This document shows, one piece after another, positions 10,601 through 19,727 of a stretch of DNA of 64,000 bases. Location of the stretch: the NCBI GenBank assembly GCA_947044365.1, contig OX345646.1, positions 1,938,327-2,002,326 on the forward strand, given 5' to 3'. The stretch comes from Petrosia ficiformis (taxonomy: Eukaryota > Porifera > Demospongiae > Haplosclerida > Petrosiidae). The stretch's first letter is position 1. Every line of letters starts with the position of its first letter. Under the pieces are notes generated by a model. That model was not told the origin of the DNA and made no database searches. It worked only from the letters and a program-made list of their open reading frames with translations. The position numbers and the translations under genes were made by a program.

Positions 10601-12226
10601 GCTACATTTTTCTTCCAGGTATCTGGGCACCTTTTTCTTTTCCTGGTTCTAAGTGTTGTACTGCTTGAGAGGTTGTGGAAAGGAGAGGAATATCCATCTT
10701 CTGACACTGTCCTCAGCATGTGTTGTGACTGTTCTCTAACGTTATTGAAAATATATAGTACTATTTCTATTTTTGCGAATGGACTTAATAAGTTCTCCCA
10801 CTATTATAATTATACAAACTAACATGCCAGTACAATTTTATTACTTTGTATGTTTGTACATATAAATTAAACCATCTGAAGTAGACTTTTTCATCATTAT
10901 GTGATCATACAAATGAACAGTTAATCTTTTGGCATAATAATTATCATATTTAGAAAAAAATTGTAGTTTGTATTACTTTGCCATGTGGGCGATGGTCCGG
11001 CGCTTGTACACTTTCACAAACAAACACACTCACACACACAACTTACTTCAATAGATCGAGTACTTTTTCGTAATCTACATTGGGTGGATAGATTATCTCA
11101 TCAATGTTCTTTATAGGACAGTTTGAATATGCAGTGGAAACATGAACTAATGCCTATATAATTTATAGGATAAATAAAGGTTAAGAGCTAGGATATTGAC
11201 TAATGGAATGATATTGTAGTGTGGTTATATATGATGATTTGCCATTCTATAGCCCTAAAAATCTTAGGTTCTTGAACTTAACACCGAAAAATACCCCAGC
11301 CCAAGTTATTATATTATAAGACATTTTAAATAAGTTGCTATATAAAATACTGTCCATAATTTATAAATTTCGGGTTGTCTATATAATTATGATAATTGAC
11401 ATGATTCAAACAAACCTTAAGCTTCTTCATCTTATGACACAGATTGATAATGTCTCTTACTGCTATAACATTGTATTGCAGGGCATCTCTCAGTGGTGCA
11501 TCAAATCGAACTGTAGCTGCCAGGTGGAAAACTATAGAGACATTTTCCACTAGAATATTTTCATCTTCTTTACTGATTCCAATTCCTGGCTTACTAATGT
11601 CTCCTGCTACAGGTACAATGCGATCAAAAGCTTCTGGTGAATTTATACGTAGATTCGTGAATAACTGTATGGTATAAAGGATCACTGTTAATACTAATGA
11701 GTTATACCAGTTAATAAGGATATACTTTTCTATTGAAGAGGAGTATAGAACGTATTGGGGATTTAAGTACACTATTTCACTCTTCTATGCATGGGGTGTA
11801 TCCTTAGCCCAATATCACTGCAAAACAGAGGCTATAGGTTATAAACACATGCTTAAGTTATAATTATAGCTTTGTTTGTACTGTAGCTTTTTATAGATTC
11901 ATTTTAAATCTTCAGAAAACATAATTATATAATAATATATATAATTTAAATTTATTATGTTTACATCTGTGCAGTTCAATTTTTTTAATGTATAACTTAA
12001 TGTGTTCAAAGTGAGCATCTACCTTTGCATTGGTCAAGTCTTTAATTCTCTCTTGTGCATTCTTTCCTGACTTTGGTCTCACTAACACAAAGACACGACC
12101 TGAAGTATTTAAACTACGCAAGACCTTCTCTAGAAGACATTTCCCAATAAAACCAGATGCACCAGTGATAAAGATATCACGATCAGCATACAACTCGGTC
12201 ACTGTAGGCCACTCACTGCGTTGCAT
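4684..12226 (-). CDS. Fatty acyl-CoA reductase, complete 11-exon gene
   Basis: It reduces fatty acyl-CoA to fatty alcohol with NADPH (wax ester/ether lipid supply), usually at the peroxisome/ER membrane. I rebuilt the exons from splice sites, reading phase and family motifs: 12226-12023, 11664-11416, 11153-11047, 6942-6765, 6332-6288, 6232-6114, 5963-5899, 5817-5646, 5380-5308, 5199-5015, 4837-4684. Together they give 1551 nt (516 aa plus stop), the usual family length, and every junction is GT-AG and phase-compatible. Residues 21-28 are the Rossmann motif TGASGFIG; Y209/K213 (YTWTK) are the YxxxK catalytic pair; 'FHLAATVRFD' lies in exon 2. The C-terminal FAR_C-type part includes 'FNFDV' and 'LSNLP.AR'. 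The last exon encodes a hydrophobic anchor near residues 473-486. Start: ATG at 12226 directly precedes the conserved N-terminus (MQRSEWP). Intron 3 is 4.1 kb and filled with transposons. Relics of exon 1 recur at 14.2-14.7 and 42.3-42.9 kb. Confidence 0.93.
5566..5586. repeat. Poly-C tract in FAR intron 8
   Basis: About 20 C with one T, between FAR exons at 5380 and 5646. A long C homopolymer is unusual in this AT-rich window. Confidence 0.9.
7015..7700 (+). repeat. Dispersed repeat E, copy 1
   Basis: It begins near 'tttagtgcagaacc', contains 'aagctgtgattcgacagcga' and 'accagaagtcttctgaaag', and ends near 'acagacaaacgatta'. The same order of words occurs at about 24310-25270 and 46015-46760. 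This copy lacks the 224-bp hAT-type MITE inserted at the gtgtgtgt tract in the other two, so it gives the empty site. No coding capacity seen. Confidence 0.75.
8588..8640 (-). mobile_element. Terminal fragment of the GGCCC-hairpin MITE
   Basis: About 50 bp matching only the hairpin end of the common MITE: atggcccatagggccat, then ccctatgattgctttcc. It lies just left of a longer antisense copy. Confidence 0.7.
8672..9110 (-). mobile_element. GGCCC-hairpin MITE, near full-length antisense copy
   Basis: One end is the hairpin 'atggcccgtaggacaat', the other 'aagcaatcatagggatg' near 9097. Internal landmarks match the other copies: (TA)n, gtgtcacctacgcgag, gctcggtcaattaatg, ggcgcgtaaaagaacgcg, and the palindromic stretch ending 'ggtgtcc' reversed. 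About 440 bp long. It directly abuts the next antisense copy. Confidence 0.8.
9112..9640 (-). mobile_element. GGCCC-hairpin MITE, subfamily B antisense copy
   Basis: Same hairpin end (tatggcccgtagggccat) and same first 200 bp as its neighbour. From about 9320 it switches to a different interior: 'cagagaaacagtatagat', 'aaggtagagacactagtgcc', 'caaagcaaatatagggatg'. The same interior (subfamily B) is seen at 30113-30970 and 50362-50794. It forms a head-to-tail pair with 8672-9110. Confidence 0.75.
10229..10276 (+). mobile_element. GGCCC-hairpin MITE, end fragment
   Basis: Only the terminal piece remains: aaccacatggaaagcaatc, then ggggatggccctgtgggccataaaaa.. (broken here for length). It abuts the transposase-like relic to its right. 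Confidence 0.7.
10285..10700 (-). pseudogene. Frameshifted relic of a transposase-like zinc-binding N-terminal region
   Basis: Pieces of one protein appear in shifting antisense frames: RKRKRCPDTWKKNVAETKR, then a shifted GDEYVS, then GPPCLCKQKCFENIHKD, then CFWQLGDKNIQDTYLDGLI, then RHRPQK...RSVTFVYVV. This order (Arg-rich stretch, P-x-W-K, a CxC..C segment, FWxLGDKNxQDxYL) resembles uncharacterised invertebrate proteins often tied to DDE-type elements (recognised from memory). At least two frameshifts and a stop near 10540 make it non-functional. It lies inside FAR intron 3. Confidence 0.5.
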
Positions 12227-12345
12227 ATCGAGAAAAAGCGATGATTTGAATGCGTGGGAGTTAAATCGTGCGCATGTGCAGTTGACTTATTCTTGTCATG
12301 CGATAGTCTGGCAGAGGCGGCGCGGCGCCAGCGCGTAATTATTAA
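12227..12345 (-). promoter_or_regulatory. GC-richer FAR upstream region
   Basis: Just upstream of the FAR ATG, a locally GC-rich patch (gcggcgcggcgccagcgcg, near 12318-12337) stands out in a very AT-rich region. Its position suits a TATA-less promoter/5' UTR. No TATA box or start site can be assigned, so this is positional inference. Confidence 0.35.
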
Positions 12346-12496
12346 TTTTTGTTTAATTCAAAACTGATTAGCCATAATAATAATGCAATTAATTAACCTG
12401 TTTTTGAATAATAAAACATTTCACACTGCTAGATGTTGTACACATACGAGTAATCAAATTGGAGGATTGGAGCAACGGATGCATAATGTCATGCAC

Positions 12497-13055
12497 TTAT
12501 GCTTCTTGTTTCTGTATATTATTCATGAAATAGTAAAGTCCTTGACGAGCCAACAACTCAGCATGTGTACCTTGTTCAATCACTGAACTGTTTTGTAGAA
12601 CAATGCAGTCTGAGTTATAGATGGTGGATAGTCGATGAGCAATGATAATGGTAGTATGACCTTCCTTTGCTTTGTCTAGAGCATCCTGAACAATTTTCTC
12701 ACTCTGATGTAGATTCATCCAGAAGAAAGATCTTGAGATCTTGTACTAGGGCTCGTGCAATGGCTACTCGTTGTTTCTGACCTCCACTCAATTGTGTTCC
12801 TACATTAGTATTGTATCCGGAGTGTTGAGTGTTGTTTTAATTTGAGAGTAGTGACCATTTTAAATTTCATAATGCTTTTTATTATTTTTAGTTGGTAAAA
12901 AGCTGTGTTTTCTCATATACACATGCTATCAAATTAACTTACAGGAATGATACCATCTTCAAGGTTCTCCATAGCTGTAGGTTGTGATACCAAATTATAA
13001 AAAAAACCTTTTGCTGACGATTTAGCATTTTGTGAATCCGGTAAAACACTAAAAA
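12497..13055 (-). pseudogene. ABCB-type ABC transporter relic (C-terminal nucleotide-binding domain)
   Basis: Reading antisense, one block (about 13055-12943) gives LPDSQNAKSSAKGFF, the linker before an ABCB nucleotide-binding domain. A second (about 12835-12497) gives [20 protein letters not shown] (signature LSGGQ), IFLLDEST (Walker B), then, in another frame, [23 protein letters not shown] (H-loop) and a normal end at TAA 12499-12497. The Walker A region that should separate the blocks is missing: only about 110 bp lie between them. The D-loop (SALD) is removed by a deletion of about 14 nt that shifts the frame at 12710-12720. Two independent lesions argue for a dead gene rather than a sequencing slip. 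Confidence 0.8.
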
Positions 13056-13394
13056 ATTTCTTGATTATCTGACCAGTAAACCAGATTGTCAAAATTGCTC
13101 TATAATTATAATGACAGAAAATTAATTATAATTATGATGCACAACAATGTATATGCATTTATGTGTGAGTGTGCAAAGTCAAACAACAAAAAAATAAGCA
13201 ACTATCTAGATATACAAGCATTCATCTCATCATTCCATAGTAGGGTTGGAAATTGGTTTGATGTGACATGAATACTAATTAAGTAGGCATTAAGTGGTGG
13301 CACCTAAAATTGACTTTTGTTTGTGCTGAGTGCAGTTTGTTAGGTATATAATAGTACACATAACCTCCCCCTCCCTCCATATATCATTAATATT
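13056..13394. other. Spacer before duplication unit 1
   Basis: AT-rich DNA between the ABC relic and the left edge of duplication unit 1. No gene, repeat or regulatory signal that I can support. Confidence 0.5.
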
Positions 13395-13706
13395 ACTTCG
13401 GTAGCTTTCCCGTGACACTCTAAACAAAACTCTAAATTGAGCAGCAAAGAGCACATGGAACTGAATTAGGTTATCTTCACTAAAATCAAAAGCATGTTAC
13501 CAACTATGCTATAATGAAGCCTAAAATATGTTGAATGACACTCTGCCTTTTGCTTGTTTTTTTTTGTGGGTAAGGAAATTACTATAATTATGATGTGTAA
13601 AGCAAACTCATGGCTGAGTCCAGCTGACTAATTAGAAGAGCAGACAACAATAGAACAATTGAAAACACTTACATAATTACATTGCACTTACAAAAAACAG
13701 TTACAT

Positions 13707-13787
13707 AATTGGGTTAAGTGATTGGTGGTGTCCATCTGTCAGTCAGCCTGACTGACAGATGGACACCACCAATCACTTAACCCAATT
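13707..13787. repeat. Perfect 81-bp palindrome (40-bp arms, 1-base centre)
   Basis: The left arm 13707-13746 (aattgggttaagtg...ctgtcagtcag) is the exact reverse complement of 13748-13787, with one C between. The unit 2 counterpart (about 41945-41985) has only a single arm. The inverted duplication therefore arose in unit 1 after the segmental duplication, as expected of a template-switch event. Confidence 0.9.
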
Positions 13788-14189
13788 GAGTCAGGCTGTC
13801 ATGCCAAAAGAAACAATACTTTAAACATCATTCAGCTAGAAAATAGTCATATAAGAACGTATGTATATCTTGCAAAAGCTAATGCAGTTTACAGTATCTG
13901 CAATTCCTGAGTTTTCTTATTGTCAGTTTAGAAAAGTCCACCATTTTTTGGTCAGTCATGCCCTTCATAATAAGCAACATGTTATTTTAGAGAAACTTAC
14001 TGTTCTGTCAATGACTTAGCTAATAATATGCAGTATTGCAGAACATCCAAAAGTTTGGTATTGTGTAGGGAGTGGTCAGTGAGTATTACAAAAATACAAA
14101 AACATTTAGTTATAGTTTTTTTAACCAAAATGCCTTGCAATTAGATTTAGTATAGCTTGTGTACTAAAACAGGAGAGTTGTTAACTAAA

Positions 14190-14702
14190 TCAATTTTAGT
14201 ACTGAATTTTAGTTAACTAAATGTCTTCAGAAAACATCATAATTATATTATTTTATTACAACTATGATTATAAATTAATTTATGTTACGTACATATGTGT
14301 ATGTGGCATGCAGTTAAAAATGAACATCTACCTTTGCATTGGTCATGTAATAACTTCAATGATTTACAATGAACGATAACTGATTACAATGTACAAAAAT
14401 CACTACTTTACAATCAGAGCACATGTCAAGGAAAGTTCTACTTGACCTTAGTACCAACTGAATAGGTGATAATGAAACACATTAAGGTAATTGGCAACAC
14501 AATATCTTTAATTCTCTCCTGTGGACTCTTTCCTCACTAACACAAAGACACGACCTGCAGTGTTTAAACTATGCAAGACCTTCTCTAGAAGACATTTCTT
14601 CCCCATAAAACCAGTGATAAAGATATCACTGGTGTAACTGGTTTTATACAACTCAGTCACTGTAGGCCACTCACTGCATGATGACATATCGAAATACAAC
14701 AC
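14190..14702 (-). pseudogene. FAR exon 1 and intron 1 relic (unit 1)
   Basis: Antisense 14702-14508 reads SEWPTVTELY...DIFITGF-MGKKCLLEKVLHSLNTAGRVFVLVRK, matching intact FAR exon 1. It lacks the ASGFIG part of the Rossmann motif, has an extra KTSYTS insert and a shifted end. About 165 bp (14347-14510) interrupts the exon before its old donor (tctacctttgcattggtca at 14329-14347), and homology continues into intron 1. The relic ATG is about 700 bp from the P450 ATG on the opposite strand. It cannot encode a working enzyme. Confidence 0.85.
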
Positions 14703-15359
14703 TACTCTACTGATTCGTCACTGTTGACAGTTATGTTTATTTTCTCAGGCTACAATACTGAGTACTAGTTTGGGAATCAGTATCGATGGTATATTGATGG
14801 TATACCGGTGTGATGGTCCCCAATTTTCACAGGCTACGATACCAAGTATTAGTTTGGGAATCAGTATTGATGGTATACCGGTGTCATGGTCAGCCAAAAA
14901 TTAATCCTCTGGACAGAAAATTTCAGTCCCATAGACCAGTTCTTTGTGAAAAAAATCAGTCATCAGTTGAAAAATTGTGTCCTGGCGAGTCAGCAAAAAA
15001 GGGTGCTTTACAGTATTTTCTAGGTTGGTTCACCACTGTTAAATAGTGCTGGTAATCAATAATCGAAATATCGATAATCGTCATCGATATAATACATTTA
15101 GCGATAATTGATATCATGACCAGATATGGATTTGTACTTATGCGCATGTGCATTCAGCACAAGGCATTTTTTTTTTAAAAAGACATCCTAGTAACTAAAC
15201 TTACAACTGGTTTTGTATTAGTACATGATATCCGAATTATCTATTCATGCAAATTAGTGGAAGTTTAAGTAATTAATTACTTCCTCTGATGTTCAATCGA
15301 GCAATAATTTCTGTTAATGATGTGTCTAAAATATAGGTGTGGTATTTGGTAACTGTATA

Positions 15360-15400
15360 TCGGTATCGGTCGATACTTGGCGTCAGTTCAGTTGGAAAAG
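15360..15400 (+). promoter_or_regulatory. Conserved 5' leader of P450 copy 1
   Basis: The 35 bases before the ATG (ggtcgatacttggcgtcagt, then tcagttggaaaag) are identical to those before copy 2 (43466-43500), whereas sequence further upstream has diverged. It is probably 5' UTR or core promoter; no TATA box is evident. Confidence 0.45.
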
Positions 15401-18400
15401 ATGAACTTCTTGGGTATCTTTACTATCGCTCCATTTGGATTTACTGTGTGTACTACTGTCATAGTATGTGTAGTCATAGTATGTATAGCTTGGTACTGGT
15501 AAGTCACTTCATATTGCTTGCATAATTATTTTGGTTATTACGTTCTTTATTATAATTAAATTATATATATATATATATATATATAGGTTTGCATATCGTC
15601 CTTATCAATTTTTCAAAAGACTTGGTATTCTTCATCCTCCTGTGATACCATTTTTTGGTAATGCCAAACAGATTTTACAAGAGGTAAGTTGTATGTGTAT
15701 AATGATAAATTGTGCAAAAATTGTTTAATTAATTTAATATAGAGTAAAGAGTCAATTATCGAACACCACCCAATCTCGGACGCTATTGCGCTCTCTCTAC
15801 CACTGCAACTGTAATTACTACACCATAGTAAGAAAGTATACTAAGTAATATCCCTGCATAACAAGTTTCATGACGATCGCTTGCTTGGTCTTGGAGTTAT
15901 AAGCTTGCAAAAATGAAATTCGGACACACCTATGATCGGAGAAATTAATATATTGACGGACAGCTATCCGTACATCTTGTAGAACTGCTGGAAATAAATG
16001 GCTACTGTGCCATCTGCTGCAACAACATCTACTCTAGTCATAAACCAAATCTCGTCTCTTACAGTTGCTTGACTGATTTTTTGTATTCGACTATCTGGAG
16101 CAATCAATAATCGGCCACTCCTTTTTGTAATTAGTATAGAGTTCAATTGGAAATAATAAATTCTTCTGGTCACCAAAAAAATTCTAAACATTATACTTCC
16201 AATTAAACACTGTACTATTTACAAAAAGGCTAATAAATTAAGATCTGGCTACGCCACTGTCCCTGTGATTGCTTTGTTGTGTCCAGCATTCAGTAGTCAT
16301 GGCATGCCTGAAACACAACAGCCTAGTATTATGGTTATTATTTTGATTATATATCTATTTTTACTTTTTAAAGATCTTGTAAAAATTTTAAAAATATATT
16401 TCAGACAGAACAGCTATTAGTTCCAGTTTCTACATAAGCTATGGAACAAGCGTCTACCGACACTAAGCCACTGGGTGGCACTCTTCGTAGATCTTTGTTA
16501 GCGTTTGTCTTCTAACAACATCAATTATGTGGCAGGGTGTTCCCTGGAAAACAAAAAGTACTTTCGCGTAGCCAGCCTCTTCCATTCTAAATGAAGCGAG
16601 AATGGTCTGGTAGAACTCCATTGTTTTAGTCGTCCAGTAGAACTACCAGATTTCCGGTAGTTTCAGTTATTTCAAGTACGTGTTTGATATAACACCATCG
16701 AGATAGAAAGGATTATAGCAGTTACTCCACAGCTGGAGAGAATTTGTTGTTGAAGGATAACCAGATGGAAACAGCAAAAGCTTTTGTGTCGTATTTTTAT
16801 GCTTACCCACGGGCTATAGAAGCTCTGGCTACATTTTTGACAGACAAACACTCTTTCTTCGCTAAGTATAAAATTCCTACTACATTCTGAGTCAGTTTCC
16901 TTCTAAACATAAGCCTTTTAGAGATTCCCTGACCTTAACTGCAGCTCTTCCATTCAACAGCCTCCTTTTAAATTTGGGCTAATCTCGCTATCACACAAAC
17001 AGCAATTCTCTATTTTAGTAATACTTCTCATACACCCACTTAACATAAGTACTTCCAGTAACGTCACTGGACGACTTTAACAATGGAGTTCTACCAGACC
17101 CTTCCCGCTTTGTTTAGAGTGGAAAGGGTTGGCTACACGAGACTAAAAAAAAGTAGACCGGTAACTCCATTAGCTCCACCCATTTCAAAGTGACAACTCT
17201 CTGTGCAATTTTCCTGACACTCTTCATCTCTTGAAATACAGCCTTACTGTCTTACATCAATTTTGTACGTTGAAAAAACACCACCATTTTAAATTAATGA
17301 TATGCAATTGCAAAAGAAAAAAACAAGTGTATAGAGAAAAAAACGTCCCTATGATTGCTTTACAAATTTAAGTATCCCTATGACTGCTTTGTGGTGTCTA
17401 GCATTCAGTAATCATGGCTGACTTTATCATGCCTGAAACACAACAGCCTATTATAGTTATTATTTTGATTATCTACTCTCCTTACCTTTTAAGGTGGTAC
17501 TAGAGAGTGGGCGGATGCAACTCCAATCACTTTCAAAATACAATATAATATAATATGAGTAAAATTGGATGTAATACCAACCTTCATATCTTCTAATCAC
17601 CTTTATAGTGTCCTGGAATTGATAAAACGTATATCAAAATCTCCATTTTTCCAATTAACATAAGTACAAAACCACGAAAGCCACGCCCACCATACATGGC
17701 GTGCACCAAGTACGATGTATTTTGAGAAAAGTTACGAAGCCGTTTTCTGCAAATTCATTTTACTTTTATAGTTACAAGAGGCTGAAGAAAGCTAAATTCT
17801 GTAGCTTTTCACTGAAACCATAAAATTTACCTTTCTAGACACTATCAAACTCCGATCTTTCTCAGAGAGCAACTACAGTTACCCCGCCATTGTTTCCCAC
17901 CCGCCGCCCCCTCCACCACCCATCTGAAAATAAACTATCAGTGAAAACATTTAGGCCCAATAATTATACCCCCGGGTGGGTGTGGCTTCCAAAAAATACA
18001 GAATGGAACCAGATTGTATGCAGCAAGAAGCTTGCAAGACTAGAAACTGATTGGAGTAGCATCCGCCCACGGAAAAGACTACAACCTTAAAGAACCTTGT
18101 AGAACTTTAGGAATATATTTTAGGTAGAATAGCTTGCTATTAGTTTCAGTTTCTGCATAAGCTACATGCAACTTTCCTGATCTGTACTACTCTGTAGAGC
18201 TCGATAGTGATGGGCGATTCGATACCAAAGTACTCGAGTATTCGATACCAGTGCTTCGATTCCTGGTATCGAGTACTGGTCTTGGCATTGAGTACCGAAT
18301 CCACACCCACTTTATGATGTTATAATTCATTACCACACCCATTTCCTGACGTTTTATATTTAAAATTTATTTTGATTTTTCTATTATTAATTTTAATTAT

Positions 18401-19687
18401 ATAATAATAATTAAATAGTTCGCCATTGTGGAGAACTACGCATGCTCAGTAACACATGGCAGTGGCCACGTGTTACTGAACATGCGCAGTTTTCCAGTAC
18501 TCATTCCAGTACTCGATACTATCGATACTCAATCCCAAACTACTTGGTATCGTATCGAAGCGGAAATTTCTGGTATCGCCCATCACTAGAGCTCGAGCGC
18601 ACATTCTATTACGTGCCATGCCCATTAATTGACCGAGCCCCCCGGAATGACGCAACTTCCTTAACTATGTATACAACGCATACTCACGCAAGTGACTATA
18701 ATATATGTATATTGTATACATTAAACCCCGTGAAAAGGGATGGCCCTACGGGCCATAAAAACAGTAGTGTGGCGGGGTGCCGCGCTATAGCCTACAAAAA
18801 TAACATTATTGTGTTGTGTAAAATCTGTGCTATTGCTTCTAGTTTTCTGAAACAGACACACACACACATAGTCAGCAATGTAGTATTGGGCAATAATTCA
18901 GTATATTATTGCATAAATTGTATCGCATGATTTTGGACTGCCACTATTATCGCAAAGGCAAAATATTGTCTTACTGCAATTAATATAATATACGTAGTTG
19001 AAAAATGCTATAACACTTAGTCTTGAGCCTTATGCTCTCAAAACAAGGATCAGAAGTGTCATCTTTTTAAAAATCAACCCATTATTGTTATCATAGACAG
19101 TATCAATGAGTAGTTGGAATATTGCAATAATTGCAAGCCTAAGTCACTTTTAGGCAATAATCGCAAAACTTAATTGTCAATATCGCCCAACCCTAAAATC
19201 ATAGGGATCCTTTTTTCTCCACATATCTTTTTAGTTATTTGCGCCAGAGTTCTAACTAGGGTTATTTTGAATGGTATGGTACCATTTGGTATAACCATGT
19301 ACCATTTGGTTTATGGAGAATTCAAAGGTTGTGACCATTTGGATATGCATTGCAGACTTTTAAAAGTAAATTCACAAGTGATAAAATTGTATTCATTTGG
19401 AGTGTTTATCAAGTCAAAAAGAAACTGAAATATGACATAAAATAAAACTGATAATCAGAGAGTACGGTAGTACTCTCTATGTAGGGATGGCACGGAAAAA
19501 AAATGGCCGCCCATACATTTCAATTGCAAGTGATGACCTGAAATCTCTGGTAATATATACAGATAGGTTTTAATACACACATACCTATTCATATCTAGTG
19601 TTTTTATGACTACCAACATCTTCTAGATGGCCAAAGATTGCCGTTAAGGTAGAGAACCGGCGAGTGGCAAAACTGCCAAAATCTTCA

Positions 19688-19727
<40 letters not shown>

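Larger units (their letters stand above)
6943..11046. other. FAR intron 3, filled with mobile elements
   Basis: The intron holds an E-type dispersed repeat (about 7015-7700), a MITE terminal fragment (about 8588-8640), two antisense MITEs (about 8672-9110 and 9112-9640), another MITE end (10229-10276) and a decayed transposase-like coding fragment (about 10285-10700). It ends in a short CA-rich stretch near 11023-11040. The remainder has no coding signal that I can support. Confidence 0.7.
17331..18761 (+). mobile_element. GGCCC-hairpin MITE with two nested insertions
   Basis: The host MITE has both ends (aaacgtccctatgattgctt near 17340; gggccataaaaac at 18750-18761). It is split by a 594-bp TTAA-flanked element at 17493-18086 and a 384-bp element with an 8-bp duplication at 18205-18588. 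Removing both restores a normal MITE of about 450 bp. Confidence 0.85.

Noticed and set aside
16000..16191. Antisense frame [20 protein letters not shown] (also 44118-44567) as a helix-turn-helix transposase
   Set aside because: It occurs as both arms of an inverted repeat in the 43895-44557 element. No catalytic motif follows and I could not tie it to a known domain.
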